Positions 15,893-25,462 of a DNA stretch of 37,210 nucleotides are shown here, piece after piece. Where the stretch lies: contig CALHOU010000113.1 of assembly GCA_938035945.1 (NCBI GenBank), positions 1 to 37,210 of the forward strand. Reading direction: 5' to 3'. The position numbers were made by a program, and so were the translations under genes. Each line of letters starts with the position of its first letter. Position 1 is the stretch's first letter. This stretch comes from an uncultured Granulosicoccaceae bacterium (lineage in GTDB: Bacteria > Pseudomonadota > Gammaproteobacteria > Granulosicoccales > Granulosicoccaceae). A model generated the notes under the pieces. It did not search any database and was not told where the DNA came from. It saw nothing but the letters and a program-made list of their open reading frames with translations.

Positions 15893-16327
15893 ATGACTAT
15901 GACAACCGACACGTCACTACTAGACGACAACAAACTACTGCTTGTGTACGACAAAGAATGCCCGGCTTGTAATAACTACTGTCAAATGGTGCGTATTCGA
16001 GACACGGTCGGTGAACTTGTGTTGGTCGATGCGCGTGAAGATACGCCGATCATGCGCGAGATAACTGCGTCGGGCTTAGATATCGATAAAGGGATGGTGT
16101 TCAAAGTTGGCGATCAACTCTATTATGGCTCTGATGCCATTCATGCTTTATCGTTGTTAAGCAGTCGCTCGGGTGTTTTCAATCGTCTTGCGTATTGGGT
16201 GTTTAAATCAAAACGTGTGTCTGCGGTTTTGTACCCAATGTTAGCGTTTATGCGCGGTGTGCTGTTAAAGCTCATGGGTAAAACGAAAATAAATAACTTG
16301 GATATTGCCGGTAACGATAAATTTTAA
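15893..16327 (+). CDS. DCC family thiol-disulfide oxidoreductase (DUF393)
   Basis: Predicted thioredoxin-fold redox protein of 144 residues. The family motif DKECPACN near the N-terminus contains the CxxC pair Cys23/Cys26; a conserved GSDAIHAL region follows at about 83-90. AAGAGG immediately upstream serves as the ribosome site; the ATG at 15893 is used, and a second in-frame ATG lies two codons on. It follows DUF1415 by 6 bp. Its stop codon overlaps that of the convergent acyltransferase by 4 bp. Substrates of the family are not established. Confidence 0.88.
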   Translation: MTMTTDTSLLDDNKLLLVYDKECPACNNYCQMVRIRDTVGELVLVDAREDTPIMREITASGLDIDKGMVFKVGDQLYYGSDAIHALSLLSSRSGVFNRLAYWVFKSKRVSAVLYPMLAFMRGVLLKLMGKTKINNLDIAGNDKF

Positions 16328-17733
16328 TTGGGCAAGGTATCGACGAGGTGTTTAATTGAATTGGAATAATATTCAAGTAAAGGCAGCTCGTTTTTGTTTA
16401 CGCTAAATTCGCCATCTTTTTCTATTAATATGTGGCGCAGAGTAAGCATCCTTACCCCAACCGTAACTGCATAGTCTCGATCACTGCGTGGGATGTACGT
16501 TCGATAACCGGCTTGTTCCAAGGCTTGCAGTAAATTAAATACCTCGCTCTTTAATGCAAGTTCATTGCGGCTTGTATCAGGTGAGCGTGCAAAGATAGTG
16601 GCCACCACCGCGACGGGTAGCACGGGGGTGATGCCACCGATACGTTGCATTAAATTATCGGCTAAGGGCGATACATCGGTTAGATAAGGTAGTTCACTTT
16701 CGCTTGGGTGTTGCTCTGATATCCATTGTTTTAGGGACACCGGTTCGCCAAAATTGACGCAAGCGTAGCCGTATCGATAGCGCTGACCGGTTAGAGCTTG
16801 CCAAAGGTTTTTCCCCAAAAATGAAACTGATTTTGCAGCCGTGTAACCAATGCCTCTGCGCGGCAGCTTCTTTGCGTAGCGAAGCAGACTTCTATCTTCC
16901 AATACACGATCGTAGTTAATGCCCACGGGTATGAAAACAATATCTCTTTGTGTGTTGGGGTCAAAGCCTCGAACCAGATAGCCGAGTAAACCGAGTTTTG
17001 CAGGCCCCAGCACGCCATCGCGCGATAACTTGCCTTCAGGAAAGATTGCTTGTGGCACACCACCGTCAGCGGCCATTTGCACATACACTTCCAAAACGCG
17101 CCGGTATAGTGGGTCGCCAGAGTCGCGCCGCACAAAGTAGCCACCCATGGCGCGAATCAATTGTTGCAGCGGCCATATGCGTGCCCATTCGCCAACCGCG
17201 TACGAAAGCGCTGTTCGCTCTGCGGCAAGGTAGGTCGCAAGGATGTAGTCCATGTTGCTACGATGATTCATCACAAAGACAACACTGCTGTTATCTGATA
17301 ATTCAGCTAATGCCTTATCGTCTGCGAACCCTAGTCGCACACGGTATAAGGCGTGGACCAGACGTTTTGCTACCCAATACGCGGCTTTAAAATAAATGAT
17401 GGCGTTAAAGGCTGGGACGATTTCGCGCGCGTAGGTTTGGACATCGCGAACCAGCGCTTCGCGTGGCAAGTCTCGCTCTTTTGCCAGCTCATCGACAACG
17501 TCCATTACGCGATCGTGATACACCAGCCGGTCGATCAAAACTTCGCGTCGGGTTAACTTAAAGGATGGAATTCTTAACGCGAGTTTGTTGTTTACCTCAT
17601 CAATCAGGTTATTGGCGCGTCGACGAATAAACCATCTTGCTGATGGCAGCAGAAAATGCTGTAAAAACCACAGGCCCGCAAACGCGCACAACAGGACTAC
17701 GACCCAGAATGGCAGTATGACGCTATTGTTCAT
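16324..17733 (-). CDS. PlsB-like 1-acyl/glycerol-3-phosphate acyltransferase, short form
   Basis: Membrane-associated acyltransferase of the PlsB/PlsC superfamily. One N-terminal transmembrane segment (about 8-28) precedes the catalytic block: NHRSNMD (156-162, His157 and Asp162 of the HxxxxD motif), GGYFVRRDSGD (197-207) and FPEGKLSRDG (231-240). At 469 residues it lacks much of the roughly 800-residue E. coli PlsB, including the long N-terminal region. The motifs fit glycerol-3-phosphate acyltransferase better than PlsC, but the substrate cannot be decided by eye. Transcribed alone and divergent from pgi. Confidence 0.82.
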   Translation of the reverse strand: MNNSVILPFWVVVLLCAFAGLWFLQHFLLPSARWFIRRRANNLIDEVNNKLALRIPSFKLTRREVLIDRLVYHDRVMDVVDELAKERDLPREALVRDVQTYAREIVPAFNAIIYFKAAYWVAKRLVHALYRVRLGFADDKALAELSDNSSVVFVMNHRSNMDYILATYLAAERTALSYAVGEWARIWPLQQLIRAMGGYFVRRDSGDPLYRRVLEVYVQMAADGGVPQAIFPEGKLSRDGVLGPAKLGLLGYLVRGFDPNTQRDIVFIPVGINYDRVLEDRSLLRYAKKLPRRGIGYTAAKSVSFLGKNLWQALTGQRYRYGYACVNFGEPVSLKQWISEQHPSESELPYLTDVSPLADNLMQRIGGITPVLPVAVVATIFARSPDTSRNELALKSEVFNLLQALEQAGYRTYIPRSDRDYAVTVGVRMLTLRHILIEKDGEFSVNKNELPLLEYYSNSIKHLVDTLPN

Positions 17734-17921
17734 AAATTGACCATTCTTTGGTGGGGTTTCGCAGGTGGATGAAGCATAGTTTCAGTTTCGCATGATGACG
17801 GAACAGTGTGCAACGCGCCAACAGCGTCAATCGCTTGGAAACCAGCTACAATTCCAGTGTCCGCATCGTTATTCTATTGACTGAAGCGGCGCATCCAATT
17901 TTTCGTAAAAAGACTCCAGTG

Positions 17922-19574
17922 ATGACGCAACCCGTTGATCTGCCTGCGTGGCAGGCCCTAAAGCAGCACTTCGATTCGACTCACACGACAAGCTTGCGTG
18001 AGCATTTTGCCGCCGATAGCGCGCGCTTTGATCAATTTCAACTCAACGCTGCGGGTTTGTTCCTAGATTACTCGAAAAACCACGTTACCCGTCAAACCAT
18101 GGACTTGCTGGTTCAGCTTGCTGGGGAAGCGGGTGTCGAGAAGAAGATTGCTGCCATGTTTGCAGGTGATCAGGTGAATCCGACTGAAGGACGACCTGCA
18201 TTGCACACCGCGCTAAGAAATCGATCGAATACACCGGTGTTAGTTGACGGGCATGATGTGATGCCGGATGTGAATAAGGTGCTGGAACGATTAGGTGCTT
18301 TTTCAGATCGTGTGCGCGATGGTGATTGGCGTGGTTTTACCGGTGAACCTATTACTGACGTGGTGAATATTGGTATCGGTGGTTCAGACCTTGGGCCGGT
18401 GATGGCATCCGAAGCGCTGGCGGCATTTGCACATGATCGGTTGAAGTTACATTTTGTGTCGAACGTGGACGGGTCGCACTTGGCGTCTACGGTAAAGCGT
18501 TTAAATCCACAAACCACCTTGTTTGTAATTGCGTCAAAAACCTTCACTACACAAGAGACACTGACGAACGCCAATTCAGCCAAACAATGGTTTTTAGAAT
18601 CGGATGCAACGCAAAGTGATGTTGCAAAACATTTTGTCGCGCTTTCTACCAATGCCGAACGGGTAACGGCTTTTGGCATTGATCAGAACAACATGTTTGA
18701 ATTCTGGGATTGGGTTGGTGGACGTTACTCGCTTTGGTCGGCGATTGGTTTGCCGTTGATTTTATCTATTGGCATGCCGCGCTTTACCCAGTTTCTTGAA
18801 GGTGCGCATGCGATGGACGAACACTTTCGACGCGCACCCTTATCTGAAAATATGCCAGTCATACTTGCTCTACTCACAGTGTGGTACAACAACTTTCATC
18901 AAGCGCATAGCCATTTAATAGCACCATACGATCAATACCTGCATCGCTTTCCGGCGTACTTACAACAGCTCACCATGGAAAGTAATGGTAAGTCTGTGCA
19001 TGTTGATGGCAGTGCCGTTAGCTGTGACACGGGTCCTATCGTATGGGGTGAACCTGGCACGAACGGTCAGCATGCCTATTTTCAGCTCGTGCATCAGGGT
19101 ACGCACATTATTCCAACCGACTTTATCTTGCCGATGGAAAGCTTGCACCCGATCGGGCAACACCATGAACTACTGATGGCAAACTGCTTTGCTCAATCTG
19201 AAGCACTGATGATGGGTAAGAACAGCGAAGAGTTGACGTTGGAAATGAACAAAGCTGGTGCGAGCGCTGATGAAATTGATCGCTTAACCGGGCACCGAAG
19301 CTTTGCCGGTAATCGTCCGAGTAATACCATTATGACTCAGCGCATAGATGCAAAGGCCTTAGGTGCGCTGATCGCGACCTATGAACATAAGGTGTATGTT
19401 GAAGCTGCGATATGGGATATCAACCCATTTGATCAGTGGGGTGTGGAGCTTGGCAAACAGCTGGCATCAAAAATTCAGTCTGAGTTGGCTGGGGGTAAAA
19501 CCATTACCGCTCATGACAGTTCCACCAATGGTTTGATAAACCGTGCGCTTAAAATGCGTAATTTGCAAGCATAG
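17922..19574 (+). CDS. pgi: glucose-6-phosphate isomerase
   Basis: Interconverts glucose-6-phosphate and fructose-6-phosphate in glycolysis and gluconeogenesis. From the ATG at 17922 it is 550 residues, almost exactly the E. coli size; the frame runs upstream to 17808, but those 38 extra residues do not resemble the family. Signatures visible: GGSDLGP for phosphate binding, VGGRYSLWSAIGL (signature 1), ESNGKSV with the catalytic glutamate, and FDQWGVELGK with the catalytic lysine (signature 2). Divergent from the acyltransferase and 49 bp before parC. Confidence 0.96.
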   Translation: MTQPVDLPAWQALKQHFDSTHTTSLREHFAADSARFDQFQLNAAGLFLDYSKNHVTRQTMDLLVQLAGEAGVEKKIAAMFAGDQVNPTEGRPALHTALRNRSNTPVLVDGHDVMPDVNKVLERLGAFSDRVRDGDWRGFTGEPITDVVNIGIGGSDLGPVMASEALAAFAHDRLKLHFVSNVDGSHLASTVKRLNPQTTLFVIASKTFTTQETLTNANSAKQWFLESDATQSDVAKHFVALSTNAERVTAFGIDQNNMFEFWDWVGGRYSLWSAIGLPLILSIGMPRFTQFLEGAHAMDEHFRRAPLSENMPVILALLTVWYNNFHQAHSHLIAPYDQYLHRFPAYLQQLTMESNGKSVHVDGSAVSCDTGPIVWGEPGTNGQHAYFQLVHQGTHIIPTDFILPMESLHPIGQHHELLMANCFAQSEALMMGKNSEELTLEMNKAGASADEIDRLTGHRSFAGNRPSNTIMTQRIDAKALGALIATYEHKVYVEAAIWDINPFDQWGVELGKQLASKIQSELAGGKTITAHDSSTNGLINRALKMRNLQA

Positions 19575-19623
19575 AAGATTGGCTTTCACAATCATAACCG
19601 ACATCAGATTGGCAACAAGATAA

Positions 19624-21978
19624 ATGGCTGCGAAAAAACGAACAAGTAAAAAGAAAGCTACGTCGAAAAAAAGCGTATCGAAAAAAGCATCTGCAAAGAA
19701 TAGTGCAGCGAAGAAAAGCACCAAGTCTATCGCCACTGCAGACCTGTTCGGCAATATCGAAGTAGAAGAGCTGCCGTTAAGCGCCTACACCGAGAAAGCG
19801 TATTTAGATTACTCGATGTACGTCATTTTAGATCGTGCATTGCCGCACATCGGTGATGGTTTAAAGCCTGTTCAACGACGCATTATTTATGCAATGTCGG
19901 AACTGGGCTTGTCGGCAACATCAAAACATAAAAAGTCGGCCAGAACCGTGGGTGACGTATTGTGTAAGTACCATCCGCACGGTGATAGCGCGTGTTATGA
20001 AGCCATGGTGTTAATGGCGCAACCGTTTACCTATCGCTACACCTTGGTTGATGGGCAGGGTAACTGGGGATCGCAGGATGACCCGAAGTCGTTTGCCGCC
20101 ATGCGTTACACCGAATCAAAGCTTACGCGTTTTTCAAAATCTCTTTTACAAGAGCTTGGCCAAGGTACCGTCGATTGGGCGCCAAACTTCGACGGTACGA
20201 TGGAAGAACCGAAGTTACTGCCCTCGCGATTGCCGCATATATTGTTGAACAACACTACCGGTATTGCGGTGGGTATGGCAACCGATATTCCGTCGCATAA
20301 CCTAACCGAAGTGGGTAAGGCCTGTATTCACTTGCTCGATAAACCCAAGTCGAATGTGACCGATCTGCTTACTTATATAAAAGGACCAGACTACCCAACC
20401 GGCGCTGAAATCATTTCAACACCTGAGGATATTAGAACCATTTATGAAACCGGTCATGGTGGATTGCGAGCGCGTGCAATTTACGAAAAAGAGGGTGCCG
20501 ATATTATCGTGACCGCATTGCCCTACCAAGTATCTGGTTCTAAGGTGCTGGAACAAATTGCTGCACAAATGCAGGCGAAAAAATTACCGATGGTTGAAGA
20601 CTTACGCGATGAGTCTGACCATGAAAATCCAACACGGCTGGTTATTACACCGCGCAGTAACCGGGTTGATATAGATAGCCTTATGCAGCACTTGTTTGCC
20701 ACCACCGATCTTGAACGAACCTATCGTGTAAATATGAATATGATCGGTTTAGATGGTCGGCCACAAGTTAAGAATCTGGTCAAAATATTAAAGGAGTGGT
20801 TGAGCTTTCGCCTTGAAACCGTGCGTCGGCGACTGCAGTGGCGCTTGGACAAGGTTGAAAAACGCTTACATATTTTGGCCGGTTTATTAGTCGCGTATTT
20901 AAATATTGATGAAGTGATTCGTATCATTCGTACGCATGAAGTGCCCAAACCTGTACTGATGAAAACATTCAAAATCAGTGACATTCAAGCCGAGGCCATA
21001 TTAGAGCTTAAACTACGTAATCTTGCCCAGCTAGAAGAGATGAAGATTCGTGGTGAGCAAGACGAGCTGGAACAGGAGCGTGACCATCTGCAAACCACAT
21101 TAGGTTCTGATCGACGTATGAAAACGCTTATTAAGAAAGAGCTACAAGAAGACATCGAAACCTACGGTGATGAGCGTCGATCACCGATCGTGCAGCGCGA
21201 TGCAGCGCAAGCTATTTCCGAAGCCGAATTGATTCCAAGTGAACCCATTACTGTCGTGTTGTCAGAACGGGGTTGGGTGCGTGCAGGTAAGGGGCACGAG
21301 GTTGATCCGACTTCACTAAATTACAAATCGGGTGATGCCTATCAAAGTTCGGCGTTGGGCCGGACCAATGGCACAGCCATGTTTCTCGATTCAACCGGGC
21401 GTGTGTACTGTGTGCCTGCTCACGGCTTTCAATCAGCACGCAGTTTGGGTGAACCGCTAAGTGGCCGCTTGAAGCCACCCGATGGTGCCAAGTTTGTTAG
21501 CGTGATGATGGGTGCAGATGATGATCGGTATTTGTTTTCGACCAGTGCAGGCTATGGTTTTGTTGCGCGCCTAGGTGATTTAATCAGTCGAAATAAGGCC
21601 GGTAAATCGGTTATTTCGGTACCAGCCGGTGCGGTTGTGCTGCCGGCAGTTAGGGTCAACTCACTAACCGACGATGTTGTCGCTTCGATTAACGATGGCG
21701 GCAGTATGTTGGTGTTTCCGGTAGGCGAATTACCAGAAATGGCCAAAGGTAAGGGGAACAAAATCTTCAATATCCCGTCGAAGAAATTCAAAGCCGGTGA
21801 GGAGGCCATGGTGGCACTGTGTGTCATTCCACCAAAAGGAAAACTGCGCATCACCAGCGGCAAGCGCCACACCACTATCAAGCATTCAGAGCTTGAAAAC
21901 TATGCTGGAACGCGTGGACAGCGTGGCCGCAAATTGCCAAGAGGGTTTCAGAACGTTGGTCGAGTTGAATTGGAATAA
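19624..21978 (+). CDS. parC: DNA topoisomerase IV subunit A with a lysine-rich N-terminal tail
   Basis: DNA-cleaving subunit of topoisomerase IV, which decatenates chromosomes. The catalytic tyrosine is Tyr162 in AAMRYTES (Tyr120 in E. coli). The quinolone-determining positions keep the wild-type Ser122 and Glu126 in [12 protein letters not shown]. After the tower and coiled coil (about 400-500), the C-terminal beta-pinwheel region follows ([11 protein letters not shown] and later repeats). [10 protein letters not shown] near residue 705 supports ParC over GyrA; no GyrA-box with QRRGGKG is seen. Odd feature: residues 2-35 are a Lys/Ala/Ser-rich tail ([19 protein letters not shown]), about 40 residues longer than E. 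coli ParC at this end. No in-frame ATG precedes the conserved core, so the tail appears to be genuinely encoded. parE is not in the window. Confidence 0.95.
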   Translation: MAAKKRTSKKKATSKKSVSKKASAKNSAAKKSTKSIATADLFGNIEVEELPLSAYTEKAYLDYSMYVILDRALPHIGDGLKPVQRRIIYAMSELGLSATSKHKKSARTVGDVLCKYHPHGDSACYEAMVLMAQPFTYRYTLVDGQGNWGSQDDPKSFAAMRYTESKLTRFSKSLLQELGQGTVDWAPNFDGTMEEPKLLPSRLPHILLNNTTGIAVGMATDIPSHNLTEVGKACIHLLDKPKSNVTDLLTYIKGPDYPTGAEIISTPEDIRTIYETGHGGLRARAIYEKEGADIIVTALPYQVSGSKVLEQIAAQMQAKKLPMVEDLRDESDHENPTRLVITPRSNRVDIDSLMQHLFATTDLERTYRVNMNMIGLDGRPQVKNLVKILKEWLSFRLETVRRRLQWRLDKVEKRLHILAGLLVAYLNIDEVIRIIRTHEVPKPVLMKTFKISDIQAEAILELKLRNLAQLEEMKIRGEQDELEQERDHLQTTLGSDRRMKTLIKKELQEDIETYGDERRSPIVQRDAAQAISEAELIPSEPITVVLSERGWVRAGKGHEVDPTSLNYKSGDAYQSSALGRTNGTAMFLDSTGRVYCVPAHGFQSARSLGEPLSGRLKPPDGAKFVSVMMGADDDRYLFSTSAGYGFVARLGDLISRNKAGKSVISVPAGAVVLPAVRVNSLTDDVVASINDGGSMLVFPVGELPEMAKGKGNKIFNIPSKKFKAGEEAMVALCVIPPKGKLRITSGKRHTTIKHSELENYAGTRGQRGRKLPRGFQNVGRVELE

Positions 21979-21982
21979 TAAT

Positions 21983-22750
21983 ATGCTGCGCATCCCATTT
22001 CTTAGTTTGCTGTTAGCTGGCTTTGCTAGCGCTTGCGCTGCTGGCAACGATTCAACGTCACTTAATTCGGTAACACCGATTCCACACAGTACGGTTGCAA
22101 CGGCATCGGGTCAGGGTATTGTGAGTGCAACGCTTTCTTGCGCCACCACACGTTATGCACATGCCGTGTTGGGTGACAACATAGAAGCGGGTTGCTTGGT
22201 TGTGGTTGATGATGCCAAGAATCAATACACCGTCACATTGCCCGAGTCGCAAGTGTTCGAAGATCTGGACCCGCGCATTGCCGATGTGGATGGTGATGGT
22301 CGAAATGATGTCGTGGTCATACGAAGCAACGATAATGCAGGGGCTGCCATTGCGATTTACACAGTAGAAAAGGGCGAAGCGGTCGAACTGGTTTCAACGC
22401 CACCAATCGGTTTGTCCTATCGCTGGCTCGCACCCATCGGCATTAGCGATTTTAATGGCGATGGAAAACCAGACGTTGCCTACATTCAAACTCCGCACAT
22501 TGGCGGTATTCTTAAAGTGTGGACTATCAGCGACAATGGCTTTGAACAAATAGCAGAACAACGCGGCTATTCAAACCACAGTATTGGTTCAACACGTGTG
22601 TCAACGGCTAAATTGATCGATTACAACGAAGATGGTGTGATGGATATGGCATTGCCCGATCAATCGCGCAGCAACATTGTTTGGGTTACCTTAGCACCTG
22701 AATTAAAAGTGTTGGATGTTCAGCCCTATGATGAATCCTATTTCGACTAA
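21983..22750 (+). CDS. FG-GAP/VCBS-repeat exported protein, probable lipoprotein
   Basis: Predicted exported protein of 255 residues. MLRIPFLSLLLAGFASAC is a signal peptide with a near-lipobox ASAC, less canonical than usual. Three calcium-binding FG-GAP-like loops are visible: ADVDGDGRNDV, SDFNGDGKPDV and IDYNEDGVMDM, spaced about 60-75 residues apart as in beta-propeller blades. The ATG at 21983 lies 4 bp after the parC stop, with GGA at 21972-21974 inside parC; the longer upstream frame overlaps parC and is rejected. Probably read through from parC. Function unknown; the C-terminus is convergent with the next gene across 3 bp. Confidence 0.8.
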   Translation: MLRIPFLSLLLAGFASACAAGNDSTSLNSVTPIPHSTVATASGQGIVSATLSCATTRYAHAVLGDNIEAGCLVVVDDAKNQYTVTLPESQVFEDLDPRIADVDGDGRNDVVVIRSNDNAGAAIAIYTVEKGEAVELVSTPPIGLSYRWLAPIGISDFNGDGKPDVAYIQTPHIGGILKVWTISDNGFEQIAEQRGYSNHSIGSTRVSTAKLIDYNEDGVMDMALPDQSRSNIVWVTLAPELKVLDVQPYDESYFD

Positions 22751-22753
22751 AAC

Positions 22754-23824
22754 TTAGGACAACGCTTCCAAACGCTCAACCACCTCGTCGGCACTAATCT
22801 TGGTCTTAGCTGGCAAATTCATGGTGTTGATATGCACATCGGTATCAGCATCTATTAACCCACCGAGTGTACCCAGTGTATCGCGCACGCGGTTGGCGGC
22901 ATCTCTTGACACAGGTTCATCATCGCTTGATTGAATAAGCAATAAGGCGTTTTGATTAATACGACCCATGATGGTGCCCTTGGCTAGACGTTTTTGCAGG
23001 GCATCGGCTGCGCGATAGAGAGTGAGGTCTTGTACGGTTTTATCCGCGCCGACTTTCTCGTCCTTGTTGTTATCGCTCAAAATCCTAACCAACATAGCAG
23101 TAAAGCGCGGTGCCTTGATTTCTGAATGCAGCATTTTTTGAAAACGATCAAGCACGGATGTGCGCGCTGGCAGGCCGGTGGCTAGATCGCGCGCTTTGTA
23201 GTTTTCTATGATGTTTTCAACCACCGGCTGCTTCATGCGCTTCAAACTCACTTCCACACGCTCAGCTTTACTGAGTAAATTCTCGTTACTGGCTGTAACG
23301 GCAAAGGAGCGTTTATCGCTATTGATCATCGATCGAAGATACGCCAGCTCTTGTTCAAGCTGTTGATTGCGCACGGTCAGTAATTTTTGATTTTGTTTCG
23401 ACACACATTCGTCGATTAAACGACTGATTGCGTGTTGGGCGGCTGCAGGCTTTTGCAGGCTCACCACATCGGTTGCACCTTGTTGAAACCAATGATGTAG
23501 TTTGCCGGTTTTACGACTAACGGTTAAAACCAACACGGGCATGTCGGGGTAATGGGTTATGCAGGATGGCAGAATTTGTTCTCGGTCATCGACCACGACG
23601 ATACATAAATCGCACTGCGTGTTAATCAAGTGCTTTTCCAGGCTTTGCGCATCGTGCACAGCCGTAACACTGCCCACGCGTTTGCTCGGGCCCAACCAAG
23701 TGCTAACCAGCTTGTGGTGGTCGTTGTGACTGGATAGGACCAGGCAATGGAGTTGGGCGAATTCTGGGTTCACGGTACTTGTAAGTGGGTTCACACCTTT
23801 ATGAGTGTAGCTATCGAGCGCCAA
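22754..23824 (-). CDS. receiver-like plus degenerate GGDEF-like signalling protein
   Basis: Two-domain signalling-type protein of 356 residues. Residues 24-140 look like a response-regulator receiver: hydrophobic strand CIVVVDD (74-80) with candidate phosphoacceptor Asp79 or Asp80, VLVLTV (98-103), and a Lys-Pro pair in SLQKPA (125-126). A coiled-coil linker (about 140-200) leads to a GGDEF-like domain that begins with the classic DLATGLPAR (213-221). The active-site GGDEF itself is absent: the equivalent stretch reads GRINQNALLLIQ, so no diguanylate cyclase activity is expected. The start is uncertain: the frame opens at a TTG, and GTG codons at 23794 and 23773 are alternatives. Divergent from efp. 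Possibly a c-di-GMP effector or protein-interaction hub. Confidence 0.7.
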   Translation of the reverse strand: MALDSYTHKGVNPLTSTVNPEFAQLHCLVLSSHNDHHKLVSTWLGPSKRVGSVTAVHDAQSLEKHLINTQCDLCIVVVDDREQILPSCITHYPDMPVLVLTVSRKTGKLHHWFQQGATDVVSLQKPAAAQHAISRLIDECVSKQNQKLLTVRNQQLEQELAYLRSMINSDKRSFAVTASNENLLSKAERVEVSLKRMKQPVVENIIENYKARDLATGLPARTSVLDRFQKMLHSEIKAPRFTAMLVRILSDNNKDEKVGADKTVQDLTLYRAADALQKRLAKGTIMGRINQNALLLIQSSDDEPVSRDAANRVRDTLGTLGGLIDADTDVHINTMNLPAKTKISADEVVERLEALS

Positions 23825-23886
23825 TTTGCACGTCGAAATAGCTCAGATTAGCCATTTTGAAGCTGCCCGCTTAGGCAATACGGGGC

Positions 23887-23892
23887 TATAAT
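23887..23892 (+). promoter_or_regulatory. consensus -10 box for the efp promoter
   Basis: Perfect TATAAT 37 bp before the efp ATG; transcription would begin near 23899. No good -35 is present at 16-18 bp (TTGAAG at 23857-23862 is too far). The placement rules out the GTG at 23893 as the efp start and favours 23929. Confidence 0.6.
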
Positions 23893-23928
23893 GTGGTATT
23901 ACGTTCAATCCGACAGACAGACGAATTT

Positions 23929-24498
23929 ATGGCCAATTACAATACCAATGAATTCAAGGGTGGTCTTAAGATCATGCTTGACGGCGATCCACACACCATT
24001 GTTGAAAATGAGTTTGTGAAACCCGGAAAAGGCCAGGCGTTCACTCGCACCAAGGTTCGAAATTTAAAAACCGGTCGCACGGTGGAACGCACGTTCAAAT
24101 CGGGCGAATCGGTGGAAGGGGCTGATGTCATGGACACTGAAATGCAATACCTGTACTCCGATGGGGAAATGTGGCATTTCATGGATCCCAAGTCTTTTGA
24201 ACAGCTTGCTGCCGATAAAACCGCCATTGGTGATGCGTATCTTTGGCTTATCGAAGAGGCCATGTGTGAAGTCACTTTGTTTAATGGTCAGCCTTTGGCT
24301 GTTTCACCACCGAATTTTGTCGAAATGAAAATCAAGGAAACTGATCCCGGTGTAAGAGGCGACACAGCCACGGGTGGAAACAAGCCTGCGTATATGGATA
24401 CCGGTGCCGTTGTAAAAGTGCCATTGTTTATTGAAGAAGGCGAAGTCATCAAGATCGACACACGCAGCGGCGAGTATGTGTCTCGAGTCAAAAACTAG
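23929..24498 (+). CDS. efp: elongation factor P
   Basis: Relieves ribosome stalling at consecutive prolines. From the ATG at 23929 it has 189 residues against 188 in E. coli, with the same opening ([16 protein letters not shown]) and ending (GEYVSRVKN). The modified loop VKPGKGQA carries Lys34, the residue that receives beta-lysine in enterobacteria. The open frame reaches back to 23893, but that would place the start inside the promoter. Followed directly, with a 23-bp overlap, by the EpmA ligase gene that modifies it, so substrate and modifying enzyme are made together. EpmB (lysine aminomutase) is not in this window. Confidence 0.97.
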   Translation: MANYNTNEFKGGLKIMLDGDPHTIVENEFVKPGKGQAFTRTKVRNLKTGRTVERTFKSGESVEGADVMDTEMQYLYSDGEMWHFMDPKSFEQLAADKTAIGDAYLWLIEEAMCEVTLFNGQPLAVSPPNFVEMKIKETDPGVRGDTATGGNKPAYMDTGAVVKVPLFIEEGEVIKIDTRSGEYVSRVKN

Positions 24499-25462
24499 TA
24501 ACATCGACACTTGGCGACCGGGTGCCTCACTTGACGTCTTAGAAAAAATTGCGGCTCTGCGTGACTGCATCCGCAGCTACATGCAAGAGCAAGATGTGCT
24601 CGAAGTGGTTACGCCCGCTTTGTCGCAAGCGGCCAGCACCGATCCAAACATTCATAGCTTTGCAGCCGGCGGGCGCTACTTACACACCTCCCCAGAATTT
24701 CCAATGAAGCGATTGCTCTGCGCTTATGCGCGCGATATTTATCAAATCGCAAACGTGTTTCGTGATGGCGAGGTGGGTCGACATCACAACGCCGAATTTT
24801 CCTTACTTGAATGGTATCGCGTTGGTATGGACCATCATGCATTGATGAACGATGTGGAGGCTTTGATGCAGCGCATTGTTGAGCAGTTTAGTATCGCCTG
24901 GGTTCAACCGCAAACCATTCGCTATACGGACGCTGTTTCGCGTGTTTGTGAAAAACCATTCGATGAAGTGACAATTCAGCATATTGAAAATGTGTTTCGT
25001 CAGCACCAGCGTTATTATCCAGCTGCCATTGGCAATGACTTAGATGCGGCGATGGACCTATTGATGGATGAGTTTGTGGTTTCCCAGTTTGAGCCAAGTA
25101 AAGCCTGTTTTATTGTTGACTATCCTGCATCTCAGGCAGCATTGGCACGGGTGAGTGTCGACAAAGATGGTTATAAAATCGCAGAACGCTTTGAGCTATT
25201 TTGGGGGCCGGTAGAACTTGCGAACGGCTTTCATGAGCTTGTTGATGCGGGCGAACAACGCGCACGGTTTATTGCGGAACAGCAAACTCGCAATAGTAGG
25301 GATCAATCTTCTACGCCTATGGATGAACATTTGCTCCAGGCCTTGTCACACGGGTTGCCTGATTGTGCCGGTGTTGCACTTGGACTTGATCGACTGATGC
25401 TTGTGTTAACCGGTTGTGATCACATTGACCAAGTGCAAGCGTTTGCAGGTGATAGAGCATGA
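24476..25462 (+). CDS. epmA: elongation factor P (R)-beta-lysine ligase
   Basis: Class II lysyl-tRNA-synthetase-like enzyme that attaches (R)-beta-lysine to Lys34 of EF-P; it lacks a tRNA anticodon domain, which fits the 328 residues here (E. coli 325). Motif 2 appears as [20 protein letters not shown], substrate residues as [15 protein letters not shown], and motif 3 as [13 protein letters not shown]. The frame is open from 24431, but the ATG at 24476 gives [19 protein letters not shown], which aligns with the E. coli N-terminus (SETASWQPSASI). This start lies 23 bp inside efp, so translation is probably coupled. Its stop overlaps the next start by 4 bp. Confidence 0.94.
   Translation: MCLESKTSNIDTWRPGASLDVLEKIAALRDCIRSYMQEQDVLEVVTPALSQAASTDPNIHSFAAGGRYLHTSPEFPMKRLLCAYARDIYQIANVFRDGEVGRHHNAEFSLLEWYRVGMDHHALMNDVEALMQRIVEQFSIAWVQPQTIRYTDAVSRVCEKPFDEVTIQHIENVFRQHQRYYPAAIGNDLDAAMDLLMDEFVVSQFEPSKACFIVDYPASQAALARVSVDKDGYKIAERFELFWGPVELANGFHELVDAGEQRARFIAEQQTRNSRDQSSTPMDEHLLQALSHGLPDCAGVALGLDRLMLVLTGCDHIDQVQAFAGDRA

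Noticed and set aside
16324..16327. 4-bp overlap of convergent stop codons (also at 26817-26820) as a regulatory device
   Set aside because: Such overlaps are common in compact genomes and arise simply from the shared TTA/TAA sequence.
17808..17921. Upstream extension of pgi
   Set aside because: The 38 added residues are not family-like; the ATG at 17922 gives the normal length.
18170..18679. 169-codon minus-strand frame inside pgi
   Set aside because: Antisense shadow of a conserved enzyme gene with intact motifs.
21797..21982. Upstream extension of the FG-GAP lipoprotein within parC
   Set aside because: It would place 62 residues before a clear signal peptide and overlap parC extensively.
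23893..23928. Longer efp product beginning at GTG 23893
   Set aside because: That codon directly abuts the TATAAT box, upstream of the expected transcription start.
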